Assembly (NCBI GenBank): GCA_011170325.1
Contig: DUEX01000005.1
Location: 1 to 51,900, forward strand
Direction of reading: 5' to 3'
DNA from: Dehalococcoidia bacterium
Lineage (GTDB): Bacteria > Chloroflexota > Dehalococcoidia > GIF9 > UBA5629
DNA length: 51,900 nucleotides
In this document: one piece after another, positions 41,687 through 50,114 of the stretch
How the letters are laid out: the number at the start of each line of letters is the position of its first letter
How positions within the stretch are numbered: the stretch's first letter is position 1
Program-made: the position numbers and the translations under genes
The notes under the pieces: model-generated
Database searches by the model: none
What the model saw: only the letters and a program-made list of their open reading frames with translations
What the model was told of the DNA's origin: nothing

Positions 41687-42376
41687 GTGAAGTCGAAGAC
41701 CACGGTCTTGATTGTTGATGACCATCCGTTGTTGCGTGAAGCGTTGCGCCAGGTATTTTCTAATCAGAAAGACATGGATGTAGTAGGTGAGGCAGGTGAT
41801 GGTGAAGAAGCCATCACCTTGGTTTCCCAATTGAAGCCGGATATTGTGGTGATAGATATTATGATGCCCAAGCTTGATGGTATTGAAGCTAGTAAGCAGA
41901 TTAAGAAGATTGCTCCAAATACAGCTATATTAATTCTCACTGCCTATGATGATGATAATTATGTGTTGGGGTTGCTTGAGGCTGGAGCGGCAGGTTACTT
42001 ACTGAAGAGTGCTCGAGGGCAAGACTTAGTAGAGGCTATACGGGCTATACAAACTGGTGAGTCAGTGCTTCATCCTAAAATCATCGAGAAGCTGCTCAAG
42101 CGTGCTGTGAGTAAATCAGCTGGGATCGAGGGACCCAAGGCAAGCGAACTCCTAAGTGATCGGGAGATGGAGATATTGAAGCTGCTGGCTACGGGTAGGA
42201 GCAACAAACAGATAGCTGAAAAGTTATGTCTCAGTCTACGCACTGTTAAGGCTCATATATCCAATATTTTTGCAAAGATGAATGTAGCCTCACGTAGTGA
42301 AGCCCTCGTTGAAGCTCTAAAATTGGGACTGGTTACTTTGAGAGATACTGAGCAAGAGGAGAATCTGGGAAGCTAG
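41687..42376 (+). CDS. NarL/LuxR-family response regulator
   Basis: A 229-aa regulator. The receiver domain (1-120) has the acidic pair D11-D12, phosphate acceptor D57 in IVVIDIMMPKLDG, T85 and K107. The C-terminal HTH (about 155-220) has LSDREMEILKLLATGRSNKQIA and LSLRTVKAHISNIFAKM, both typical LuxR-type. The start is GTG, with TTGGAG upstream. The kinase gene follows after 51 bases. The divergent acs gene and the intergenic repeat next to it are natural target candidates, but this is inference. Confidence 0.92.
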   Translation: MKSKTTVLIVDDHPLLREALRQVFSNQKDMDVVGEAGDGEEAITLVSQLKPDIVVIDIMMPKLDGIEASKQIKKIAPNTAILILTAYDDDNYVLGLLEAGAAGYLLKSARGQDLVEAIRAIQTGESVLHPKIIEKLLKRAVSKSAGIEGPKASELLSDREMEILKLLATGRSNKQIAEKLCLSLRTVKAHISNIFAKMNVASRSEALVEALKLGLVTLRDTEQEENLGS

Positions 42377-42427
42377 AACAGGTTGATAGCTCAGCAAGTT
42401 TTTTCCTTAACAAGCAATCGAAGATGA

Positions 42428-43882
42428 ATGTCCACGGCGATGTCGAGTAGATGGCGAAATTTTCATATCTGGTTCATAATCCTTCTCTTTTTAATCTTGA
42501 CTCTGTCTCATTACAATGAACTTCTGCTTGAAATACCTATTGTAGACAAATTATCGTTTGCTTTGTTCTTTGGCTTATCACGACATGTTGTAGAGCGATT
42601 CATCTACTTCCTGCTTATAGCCTATGCCAGTTGGGTGTTAGGAGTAAAAAGTGGTGGTGCTACATGGCTGGCATCTGCTATGGCCATGTTACCAAGGGCG
42701 ATGTTTATTTCTTCTAGCTCCAGAGATGCCTTGGTCGAGAGCATCGCTGCACTTATTATCGGTGGTTTGAGTATCGCGTTTATTGAGGTACGCCGGAGGT
42801 ATCAGCGGCAACAAGAGGAGTTGAAGGGAATCGCAACGGCCTTGAGATCATCCCAGGAAGACTATCAAGAGCTTTTTACTAATGCCAGCGACGCTATCTG
42901 GGTTCATGACCTTGAAGGTAACATGACTATAGTCAATAAAGCCACTGAGGCACTCACGGGCTATTCCCCAAGTGAATTAATCGGTAGAAATGTTTCCCAG
43001 TTTCTTTCCCCAGAGGCGTTACTTCTAGCTAGAGAAGTGAAAGCTAAACTGTTAGAAGGTGAGGCTATAGAACAGCGCTATGAGCAACGTATAATTAGGA
43101 AAGATAGAACAGAGGCAATTGTTGAATTGGCTACCCGCCTAATCAAGGTCGACAGTGAGCCAAATGCCTTTCAGAATATTGCTCGTGATGTAACTGAGGA
43201 AAGAAGATTGAGGGACAGTCTCCACATTCAAATCCATAAGAACCTCATGGCTCAGGAAGAAGAACGGAAACGCATTGCTCGCGAACTCCATGACGATATT
43301 GCCCAGTCTATATTGCTACTATCGCGTCGGCTCGATATTCTAATGTCCATGGCTGACCGCAAGGTGTCAAAAGCAGTAGTAGGTGAGCTGGAGCAGTTGC
43401 ATGGCATAACTGATGAGGTTTACAAAGACTTACAGCGCTATGCCCGAGACTTGAGGCCGAGCATCTTGGATCAGATGGGACTGGTGGCAGCTCTGAATTG
43501 GTTGGCTGAGGAAGCTAGCGAGGAACTGGGAATCAAAGTTGAACTGAAAGCGAGCACAATGCCTTCGCTTTCTTCGGAAACGGAGCTAGTCATGTTCCGC
43601 ATTGCTCAGGAGGCTTTGAATAACGTCCGGAAACATGCTGAAGCCTCTGAGGTCAGTATTACAGTGGAGTCAGGTGACGGTAATGTGAAGATGACTATCA
43701 CGGATAATGGTAGGGGTTTTTCTATGCCTAGATTGACTGGGGATCTAGTTAGGGAAGGGAAACTCGGTGTATTGGGGATGGAGGAGCGAGCACGTTTGAT
43801 CGGAGGTAACTTGGAAATAAAGTCTGAACCGGGTAAAGGTACGACTATAATCGCAGAAGCACCGTGTAAAGGCAACCCATAG
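42428..43882 (+). CDS. Membrane histidine kinase with PAS domain, NarX/DesK type
   Basis: A 484-aa sensor kinase. Residues about 14-28, 57-75, 78-95 and 103-120 are membrane segments, with a short coiled coil to 140. A PAS domain covers about 143-260 (QELFTNASDAIWVHD, TGYSPSELIGRNVSQFL). The HisKA_3 dimerisation domain has ERKRIARELHDDIAQSI with H288 as phosphorylated residue, and the ATPase domain has EALNNVRKHAEAS (N box), TDNGRGF and GKLGVLGMEERARLIGG. It pairs with the response regulator just upstream. The PAS domain may bind a cofactor or ligand; nothing in the sequence names the signal. Confidence 0.92.
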   Translation: MSTAMSSRWRNFHIWFIILLFLILTLSHYNELLLEIPIVDKLSFALFFGLSRHVVERFIYFLLIAYASWVLGVKSGGATWLASAMAMLPRAMFISSSSRDALVESIAALIIGGLSIAFIEVRRRYQRQQEELKGIATALRSSQEDYQELFTNASDAIWVHDLEGNMTIVNKATEALTGYSPSELIGRNVSQFLSPEALLLAREVKAKLLEGEAIEQRYEQRIIRKDRTEAIVELATRLIKVDSEPNAFQNIARDVTEERRLRDSLHIQIHKNLMAQEEERKRIARELHDDIAQSILLLSRRLDILMSMADRKVSKAVVGELEQLHGITDEVYKDLQRYARDLRPSILDQMGLVAALNWLAEEASEELGIKVELKASTMPSLSSETELVMFRIAQEALNNVRKHAEASEVSITVESGDGNVKMTITDNGRGFSMPRLTGDLVREGKLGVLGMEERARLIGGNLEIKSEPGKGTTIIAEAPCKGNP

Positions 43883-43980
43883 CTTTTACATGATGTGAGT
43901 GACACTCCCTTTTGGCTTGCTCTTTGTCTTACGGTGGAATGTTTTGGGCTATTCTCATAGTTTGTTCCAGTTGCGGTTAA

Positions 43981-44009
43981 TTGACACTAGAGCAATACTC
44001 CACTAAAAT
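43981..44009 (+). promoter_or_regulatory. Promoter of the alaS-ruvX-aro operon
   Basis: Perfect -35 TTGACA (43981-43986), 17-base spacer, -10 TAAAAT (44004-44009). The leader would be about 12 bases, just long enough for GAAAGGTGG before the GTG at 44028. Confidence 0.6.
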
Positions 44010-44027
44010 CCAGAAAGGTGGTGAATA

Positions 44028-46700
44028 GTGACCAGTGATGGAATCCGCGAAGCCTTTCTTAGTTTTTTTGAGAAGAAACAACACGAGGTTATCCCCAGTT
44101 CGTCTTTAGTCCCTCGTGATGACCCTACCCTGTTGTTAACTACTGCTGGTATGGTGCAGATCAAGCCTTACTTTTTAGGATTAGCTGTGCCGCCTAATCC
44201 TCGTTTGGCTTCGTGCCAGAAGTGCTTCCGCACCACTGATATCGATTCGGTGGGCGATGCTAAGCATCTTACTTTCTTTGAGATGCTGGGCAATTTCAGC
44301 GTGGGGGATTATTTTAAGCCGGAAGCCATTGCCTGGGCATGGGAATTCGTCACCCAGCGTTTAAAGCTTCCGCCTGAGCGACTATGGGTGAGCATTTATT
44401 TGGATGATGATGAAGCATTTAACTGTTGGCGGGAAGTAGGCTTTCCTGAAAAGAGAATACTAAGGTTTGGAGAGGAAGATAATTTTTGGGGTCCGGCCGG
44501 AGATTCGGGGCCTTGCGGACCGTGTAGCGAGATTCACTACGATTTCGGCGAGGATGTTGGCTGTGGTAGGCCTGAATGTAAACCTAATTGCGATTGCGGC
44601 CGCTTCTCCGAAATCTGGAATCTAGTTTTTACCCAGTACAATCAAGACCTTGATGGTAAACGTACTCCATTGCCTAGGCCAAATATCGATACCGGGATGG
44701 GGCTAGAGAGGACCGCGGCTGTCATGGAAGGGAAGACGTCAGTCTACGAGACAGACCTTTTCCTACCTCTACTTGCTAGAATATGTGATTTAACAGGGGA
44801 AGAATACGGCAGGGACGAGGTCGCTGACCAGGCTATTAAGATTATAGCTGAGCACAGCCGAGGCATCGCTTTTCTTATCGCTGATGGCGTTTTGCCGTCC
44901 AATGAAGGAAAAGGCTATGTCCTGCGTCGGATATTGCGCCGAGCCTGCTTTTTCGGTAGAAAACTGGACAAGGAAGAGCCATTTCTAAGCGAAGTAGCTG
45001 AAGTTGTTGTCAGCAAAATGGGGCATGTATATCCTGAGCTGGTAACTAACCAAAGCTTTGTAAGGGAAGTAGTTAAGACAGAAGAGGAAAAGTTTATCGG
45101 CACTCTGGATGCTGGGATTAATCTCGTTGAAAAAGCTGTTGATGAAGCTATAGGTCGTGGAAGAAAATATCTTGCAGGCGAAGAAGTCTTCCGTCTGTAC
45201 GATACTTATGGTTTTCCTTCGGAGTTAACCGCCGAAATCGCCCGGGGGAGAAACTTAGCTGTTGACCTCGAAGGTTTTAAAGCTGAGATGGAAAAGCAGC
45301 GGGAGAGAGCCAGGACGGTTCAGAAACTCAGTGTCAGTGGGGTGATTGAAATGAAAGGTAAGGTTCATGCGAAACTTATACCCCCGGAACCTCTACCCCA
45401 ACTGACTAAGTTTGTTGGTTATGGTAAATTGAGTAGTAGCTCCAAAGTGAACTGCATGTTGGACCAAGAATCTGGTGATTCCATAATGTCTGCTGAGAAA
45501 GGTCGAAAGGTTGCTGTTGTCTTGGATGAAACACCTTTCTATGGCGAGATGGGAGGCCAGGTGGGAGATACCGGCAAGATAGTTGTCAATTCCAATCAAA
45601 TTGATGTTACCAATACCGTCTGGTCGCCTTTTGGCAATTTAGCTGAAGGAGCAATTGTCCATCTGGGGCAAGTTGTCAAAGGTACTATCTCAGTTGGCGA
45701 TATCGTTGAGGCTGAGGTTGATGTAGACCGCCGCCTTGATATCGCTCGCAATCATACTGCGACTCACCTACTTCAGGCAGCTTTGCGTCAGGTGCTGGGG
45801 AACCGTGTTTCTCAGAGGGGCTCGCTGGTAGCTCCTGGCCGACTTCGCTTTGATTTCTCCCATTTGACAGCTATCAGCAAACAGCAGCTTGACGAGATTC
45901 ACCACCTAGTCAATGAAAGGATACGCCAGAATCTACCAGTGAAAAGCAAGGTTATTCCGTATAAACAAGCTATTGCTGAAGGTGCTATTGCCCTTTTTGA
46001 GGAGAAATATGGGGAAACAGTCAGGGTAATGGAAATCGGCGAACCTCCGATGAGTGCCGAGCTTTGCGGTGGCACTCACGTCGAATCAACCGGAGAAATC
46101 GGTCTCTTTCTCATAGTTAGTGAAAGTAGCATTGGTACCGGTTTGCGCCGAATCGAAGCCGTCACCGGGAGAGAAGCTGAGGCTTTCCTTGGGGAGCGCC
46201 TCGGGATTTTGGAGGCTATAGCTGAGGAGATGAGAAGCTCGCCTTTAGAAGCCAGGGAGAAGATGAAAGCTCTCGCTGCTGAGCTAGCTGCAGAGCGTAA
46301 ACGCTCGGCATCCTTGCAGAGAGAGCTGTCACGGAATACGGTTGAAGCTTTACTTGGGCAAACGGAGCAAGTGAATGGAATAAAGGTCTTAGCTACTAAA
46401 GTGCCGTCTTCTTCGATGCCTGTATTGAGGGAGATGGGAGATTTATTACGGGATCGGTTGAAGAGCGCGGTGATAGTTTTAGGAACGGTTTATGATGGCA
46501 AGCCTGGCTTTATGACCATGGTGACTCCAGATTTACTGGATAAAGGGTTACACGCTGGTGAAATAGTAAAACAGGTAGCAGGGGTCACCGGCGGCAGCGG
46601 TGGCGGTAAAGCAGAAATGGCCCAAGCTGGCGGTAGAGATAAGAATAAGCTTGACGAGGCTCTTGGATTAGTCAAAAAGTTAGTTCAGAAAATTGGCTAG
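44028..46700 (+). CDS. alaS: Alanyl-tRNA synthetase
   Basis: Class II synthetase charging tRNA-Ala, 890 aa, full length. The aminoacylation core opens with REAFLSFFEKKQHEVIPSSSLVP (split by variation) and has FRTTDIDSVG, FFEMLGNFSVGDYF and NIDTGMGLERTA. The editing domain has the zinc-binding HTATHLLQAAL and CGGTHV. The C-terminal C-Ala domain ends with GGSGGGKAEMAQAGG. The start is a GTG behind GAAAGGTGG. It heads an operon with ruvX, aroE, sppA, aroC and aroKB. Confidence 0.97.
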   Translation: MTSDGIREAFLSFFEKKQHEVIPSSSLVPRDDPTLLLTTAGMVQIKPYFLGLAVPPNPRLASCQKCFRTTDIDSVGDAKHLTFFEMLGNFSVGDYFKPEAIAWAWEFVTQRLKLPPERLWVSIYLDDDEAFNCWREVGFPEKRILRFGEEDNFWGPAGDSGPCGPCSEIHYDFGEDVGCGRPECKPNCDCGRFSEIWNLVFTQYNQDLDGKRTPLPRPNIDTGMGLERTAAVMEGKTSVYETDLFLPLLARICDLTGEEYGRDEVADQAIKIIAEHSRGIAFLIADGVLPSNEGKGYVLRRILRRACFFGRKLDKEEPFLSEVAEVVVSKMGHVYPELVTNQSFVREVVKTEEEKFIGTLDAGINLVEKAVDEAIGRGRKYLAGEEVFRLYDTYGFPSELTAEIARGRNLAVDLEGFKAEMEKQRERARTVQKLSVSGVIEMKGKVHAKLIPPEPLPQLTKFVGYGKLSSSSKVNCMLDQESGDSIMSAEKGRKVAVVLDETPFYGEMGGQVGDTGKIVVNSNQIDVTNTVWSPFGNLAEGAIVHLGQVVKGTISVGDIVEAEVDVDRRLDIARNHTATHLLQAALRQVLGNRVSQRGSLVAPGRLRFDFSHLTAISKQQLDEIHHLVNERIRQNLPVKSKVIPYKQAIAEGAIALFEEKYGETVRVMEIGEPPMSAELCGGTHVESTGEIGLFLIVSESSIGTGLRRIEAVTGREAEAFLGERLGILEAIAEEMRSSPLEAREKMKALAAELAAERKRSASLQRELSRNTVEALLGQTEQVNGIKVLATKVPSSSMPVLREMGDLLRDRLKSAVIVLGTVYDGKPGFMTMVTPDLLDKGLHAGEIVKQVAGVTGGSGGGKAEMAQAGGRDKNKLDEALGLVKKLVQKIG

Positions 46701-46709
46701 GGTTTCAAA

Positions 46710-47132
46710 ATGCGTAGCTTAGGATTAGACATTGGAGATAAAAGAATAGGAGTTGCCATCAGCGACCCCGAAGAGATTCTGGCTAGTCCACTGACCACTA
46801 TCCTCAGGGATGATGATGACAAAGCCATAGATGCTATTCTTGAACTCGCTAACAAACACGGGGTGCAACGGATTGTGGTTGGTTTGCCTTATTCTTTAGA
46901 TGGTAACATTGGCACGCAGGCCAACAAGGTAATGATTTTTATGGGAAAGCTTTCTAAATGCACGGGAGCTGACATTGAGACTCGGGATGAGCGGTTATCT
47001 ACTGTAGCTGCCGAGCGTTTGCTACTAGAGGCTGGTGCTAATAGAAAGAATAAAAGGAAGCTACAACGTGATGCTGCGGCCGCAGCTTTCGTTTTGCAAG
47101 GGTACTTGGATAGCCTGAAAGTTTTTGACTAA
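46710..47132 (+). CDS. ruvX: Holliday junction resolvase-like protein RuvX/YqgF
   Basis: RNase-H-fold protein of 140 aa, known for pre-16S rRNA 5' maturation and proposed resolvase activity. It shows LGLDIGDKRIGVAISDPE (first catalytic Asp), IVVGLPYSLDGNIG and DERLSTVAAERLL, then the DAAAAAFVLQGYLD C-terminal helix with the last catalytic Asp. Standard length. It follows alaS after 9 bases, as in many bacteria, and abuts aroE with no gap. Confidence 0.94.
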   Translation: MRSLGLDIGDKRIGVAISDPEEILASPLTTILRDDDDKAIDAILELANKHGVQRIVVGLPYSLDGNIGTQANKVMIFMGKLSKCTGADIETRDERLSTVAAERLLLEAGANRKNKRKLQRDAAAAAFVLQGYLDSLKVFD

Positions 47133-48014
47133 ATGGCACAGTATATTGGCGTCATCGGTTATCCACTGAAACATTCGCTTTCGCCTGATTTCCAGCAAGC
47201 TGCTTTGGATTACTACCAACTTGATATTCACTACGAAGTCTGGGAGACAAAAGTTAAGGACCTATCATCTAGGATAAATCAACTAAGGCAGCCTCAAAAT
47301 CTTGGAGCAAATGTAACTGTACCTTATAAAGAGACAGCTTTACATTTAATAGACGAGGTTGATAATCTGGCTAGCCTAATTGGTGCAGTGAATACAATAG
47401 CTAATCGAGATGGCAAGCTTGTAGGTTTCAATACTGATGCTCATGGTTTCCTTCAGGCATTACGGGACGATGGTAAGTTCGAACCCGAGAATAAGTGCGT
47501 GGTAATTCTTGGTGCTGGTGGAGCTGCCCGAGCCGTGAGTTTTGCTCTTCTTCAGGAAAATGTGACTTCATTGGTTATCATGAATCGGACCCCGGCGCGG
47601 GCTGAGGCTCTGGTGGACCGTTTAACAGAGTACGCTGTTGATAAAAGAATACGGACCGAGGTTATTGCCTTGCTGTGGCAAGACTCAAGACTTCGAGAGG
47701 CGCTAGAGCATTGTCAGTTAATAGTCAACTGCACCACTTTGGGAATGGAATATTCTTCTCAGCAGGAACAATCACCTCTCACAGCGGATTTGATCCCCAA
47801 AGGTGCTTTGGTCTATGAGTTAGTGTATAATCCTTCAGAAACACCCCTATTAAGAATGGCTAGGGAAGCGGGTGCTGGTATCCTTGGTGGTTTGCCTATG
47901 TTGGTTCATCAAGGGGCTGCTTCTTTCAAGTTGTGGACGGGTAAGGAAGCACCACTTGACATAATGTTTTTGGCGGCCAAACAAGCCTTATTGAAAGTAG
48001 GAGGTGAAGCATGA
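47133..48014 (+). CDS. aroE: Shikimate dehydrogenase
   Basis: NADPH-dependent reduction of 3-dehydroshikimate, 293 aa. It has GVIGYPLKHSLSPDFQQAAL (shikimate site), NVTVPYKETAL with the catalytic Lys, NTDAHGFLQAL with the catalytic Asp, the Rossmann loop VVILGAGGAARAV, and NCTTLGM. The ATG directly follows the ruvX TAA. The last 4 bases overlap the sppA start (ATGA). Confidence 0.96.
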   Translation: MAQYIGVIGYPLKHSLSPDFQQAALDYYQLDIHYEVWETKVKDLSSRINQLRQPQNLGANVTVPYKETALHLIDEVDNLASLIGAVNTIANRDGKLVGFNTDAHGFLQALRDDGKFEPENKCVVILGAGGAARAVSFALLQENVTSLVIMNRTPARAEALVDRLTEYAVDKRIRTEVIALLWQDSRLREALEHCQLIVNCTTLGMEYSSQQEQSPLTADLIPKGALVYELVYNPSETPLLRMAREAGAGILGGLPMLVHQGAASFKLWTGKEAPLDIMFLAAKQALLKVGGEA

Positions 48015-48922
48015 AGGGAAGACAGGCAATAATCAGCATAGCCATTTTGTTGATTATATCCGCGGTACCTCTTGCCTGCACCAGCGCGGGAAACAAAATT
48101 GCGGTGATTTCACTTAACGGTTCTATTGAGGCGGGGGGGGGTAGTCTATTTTTCGGTGGCAGTGTTATCACTCCGCAGTTGGTTCGAAGCCAACTGAAAC
48201 GGGCTAAAGAAGATGGCGCAATAAAAGCGGTTGTCCTTCAGATAGAAAGCCCGGGAGGCAATGTGGCTGCTTGCCAGGAGATCGTCAATGAGATTGGAGA
48301 GGTGGAAAAACCAATAGTGGTAAGTATGGGAACCCTGGCTGCCTCTGGCGGCTATTTTATCTCGGCAAAAGCTGACAAAATTGTGGCTCTCCCAGGCACT
48401 CTAACCGGGAGTATTGGAGTTATTGCTCAAGTAGCTAATGTTAAAGGACTATTTGAGAAGCTTGGAATAGAGATGGAGGTTTTCACAGGCGGGAAACATA
48501 AAGATATGTATAGTGGTCTCAGGGAGTTAACCTCTGAAGAGCAGGAGCTTATGCAGAAGATGACTGACCAGTTCTACGACCAGTTTGTCCGAGTGGTAGC
48601 TGAGGGCAGAGGTTTGAGCGAGGGCAAAGTTAGAGACTTAGCTACGGGTCAACTTTATACTGGGGAACAGGCTAAGGAGCTAGGTTTGATTGATGAGTTG
48701 GGCGGACTCGAGACTGCTATAGACTTAGCCGCTAACTTAGCTGGTATTGAGGAACCAGCAGTGGAGTATTATAAGCCTGAAGTTCCTTCTCTATTGAGTT
48801 CCCTATTGGGGATGAACTGGCAAAAGTTGCAAAGTATTATTCAAATGCAGTCATTAGGTGCTGAAGGTATTATACTTCTAGAAACCATAGGTAATCCTTA
48901 CCCAGAGCCTCAGTATCGATAG
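48011..48922 (+). CDS. sppA: Signal peptide peptidase SppA, 36 kDa type
   Basis: Membrane-bound serine protease of the S49 family that degrades cleaved signal peptides. The N-terminal anchor spans about 5-22 (IISIAILLIISAVPLAC); Cys23 follows it but the preceding VPLA is not a good lipobox. The protease domain has ESPGGNVAACQEI and MGTLAASGGYFISAKADKI with nucleophile S112; K164 in GGKHKDMY is the general base, at the same 52-residue spacing as S147 and K199 of Bacillus SppA. At 303 aa it is the short single-domain form. It sits inside an aromatic-amino-acid operon, a position without obvious functional reason. Confidence 0.92.
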   Translation: MKGRQAIISIAILLIISAVPLACTSAGNKIAVISLNGSIEAGGGSLFFGGSVITPQLVRSQLKRAKEDGAIKAVVLQIESPGGNVAACQEIVNEIGEVEKPIVVSMGTLAASGGYFISAKADKIVALPGTLTGSIGVIAQVANVKGLFEKLGIEMEVFTGGKHKDMYSGLRELTSEEQELMQKMTDQFYDQFVRVVAEGRGLSEGKVRDLATGQLYTGEQAKELGLIDELGGLETAIDLAANLAGIEEPAVEYYKPEVPSLLSSLLGMNWQKLQSIIQMQSLGAEGIILLETIGNPYPEPQYR

Positions 48923-48946
48923 ACAAGTTATGAAGGGATAGAAAGT

Positions 48947-50107
48947 ATGGGGCAATTTCGTTTCGTTACTGCTGGTGAATCTCATGGCAAAGGCTTAGTG
49001 GCAGTTATTGAGGGGATGATATCCGGCTTGTCTATCAGTGAAGAGAATATAGCTCGGGACCTTAAACGGCGGCAGGCTGGTTATGGACGTAGCCCTCGCA
49101 TGGAAATAGAACAAGATAGGGCAGAAATTGTCTCGGGAGTACGCTACGGGCTGACTATGGGTAGCCCGATAAGCCTTCTAATTTGGAATCGTGACTGGGA
49201 AAACTGGCAGGAGACTATGAATGTTGCCCCTGTGAGCAAAGAAGTAGGGCCAGTAACCTCTCCTCGTCCGGGACACGCTGACCTAGCTGGAGTAACCAAG
49301 TACGGGACTGGAGATATTCGTCCGATTTTGGAACGGGCGAGTGCTAGAGAAACGGCAGCTAGAGTTGCTGTCGGAGCTGTAGCCCGAAGATTCCTCGAGG
49401 AGTTTGGCATCGCTATCCACAGTCACACAATAAGTATCGGCAATCACCGGATGAAACAGAGTAAGCCTGTTGATTGGCAACAAGTAGAGAACTCAGCTGT
49501 CCGCTGTACTGATGCTGAAGCGGAAAAGGCAATGATGGCAGCTATTGATGAAGCCAAGGCTAAAGGAGACACTTTAGGTGGTGTTTTTGAGTTAATTGCT
49601 GCTGGTGTTCCTGTTGGATTAGGTAGCCATGTCCAGTGGTATCGTCGGCTTGATGGGCAAATCGCCCAGGCAATAATGAGTATCAACGCTATAAAGGGTG
49701 TTGAAATAGGAACTGGCTTTGCCCTAGTTAACATGAAAGGTTCTCGAGTCCATGACATAATCGAGCCCAATTCGGAGGGGATGGCCTCTCAGTGGCACCG
49801 AGCTACCAATCGAGCCGGTGGCATTGAAGGTGGAATAAGCAATGGACAACCAATCGTAGTTCGGGCAGCGGTGAAACCAATTGCTACTCTTGGTAAACCA
49901 TTGCCATCTGTAGATATATACAGTGGAAAGACAACCGAAGCTCATTATGAACGTAGTGACATCTGTGTCGTCCCTGCAGCTGGGATAATTGGAGAGGCAA
50001 TGCTGGCTACCGTTCTAACGAACGTCATGCTAGAAAAGTTTGGCGGTGACCATTTAAAGGAGACTTTGGCCAACTATCACAGCTATATTAGCTCTCTTTC
50101 CTCCTGA
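48947..50107 (+). CDS. aroC: Chorismate synthase
   Basis: FMN-dependent enzyme converting EPSP to chorismate, 386 aa. It shows FRFVTAGESHGKGLVAVIEG (first signature), LKRRQAGYGRSPRM, RPGHADLAGVTKYGTGDIRPILERASARETAARVA (in pieces, the second signature) and GGISNGQPIVVRAAVKPI. Full length. It precedes aroKB by 7 bases. EPSP synthase (AroA) and DAHP synthase are not in the window. Confidence 0.97.
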   Translation: MGQFRFVTAGESHGKGLVAVIEGMISGLSISEENIARDLKRRQAGYGRSPRMEIEQDRAEIVSGVRYGLTMGSPISLLIWNRDWENWQETMNVAPVSKEVGPVTSPRPGHADLAGVTKYGTGDIRPILERASARETAARVAVGAVARRFLEEFGIAIHSHTISIGNHRMKQSKPVDWQQVENSAVRCTDAEAEKAMMAAIDEAKAKGDTLGGVFELIAAGVPVGLGSHVQWYRRLDGQIAQAIMSINAIKGVEIGTGFALVNMKGSRVHDIIEPNSEGMASQWHRATNRAGGIEGGISNGQPIVVRAAVKPIATLGKPLPSVDIYSGKTTEAHYERSDICVVPAAGIIGEAMLATVLTNVMLEKFGGDHLKETLANYHSYISSLSS

Positions 50108-50114
50108 AATCATT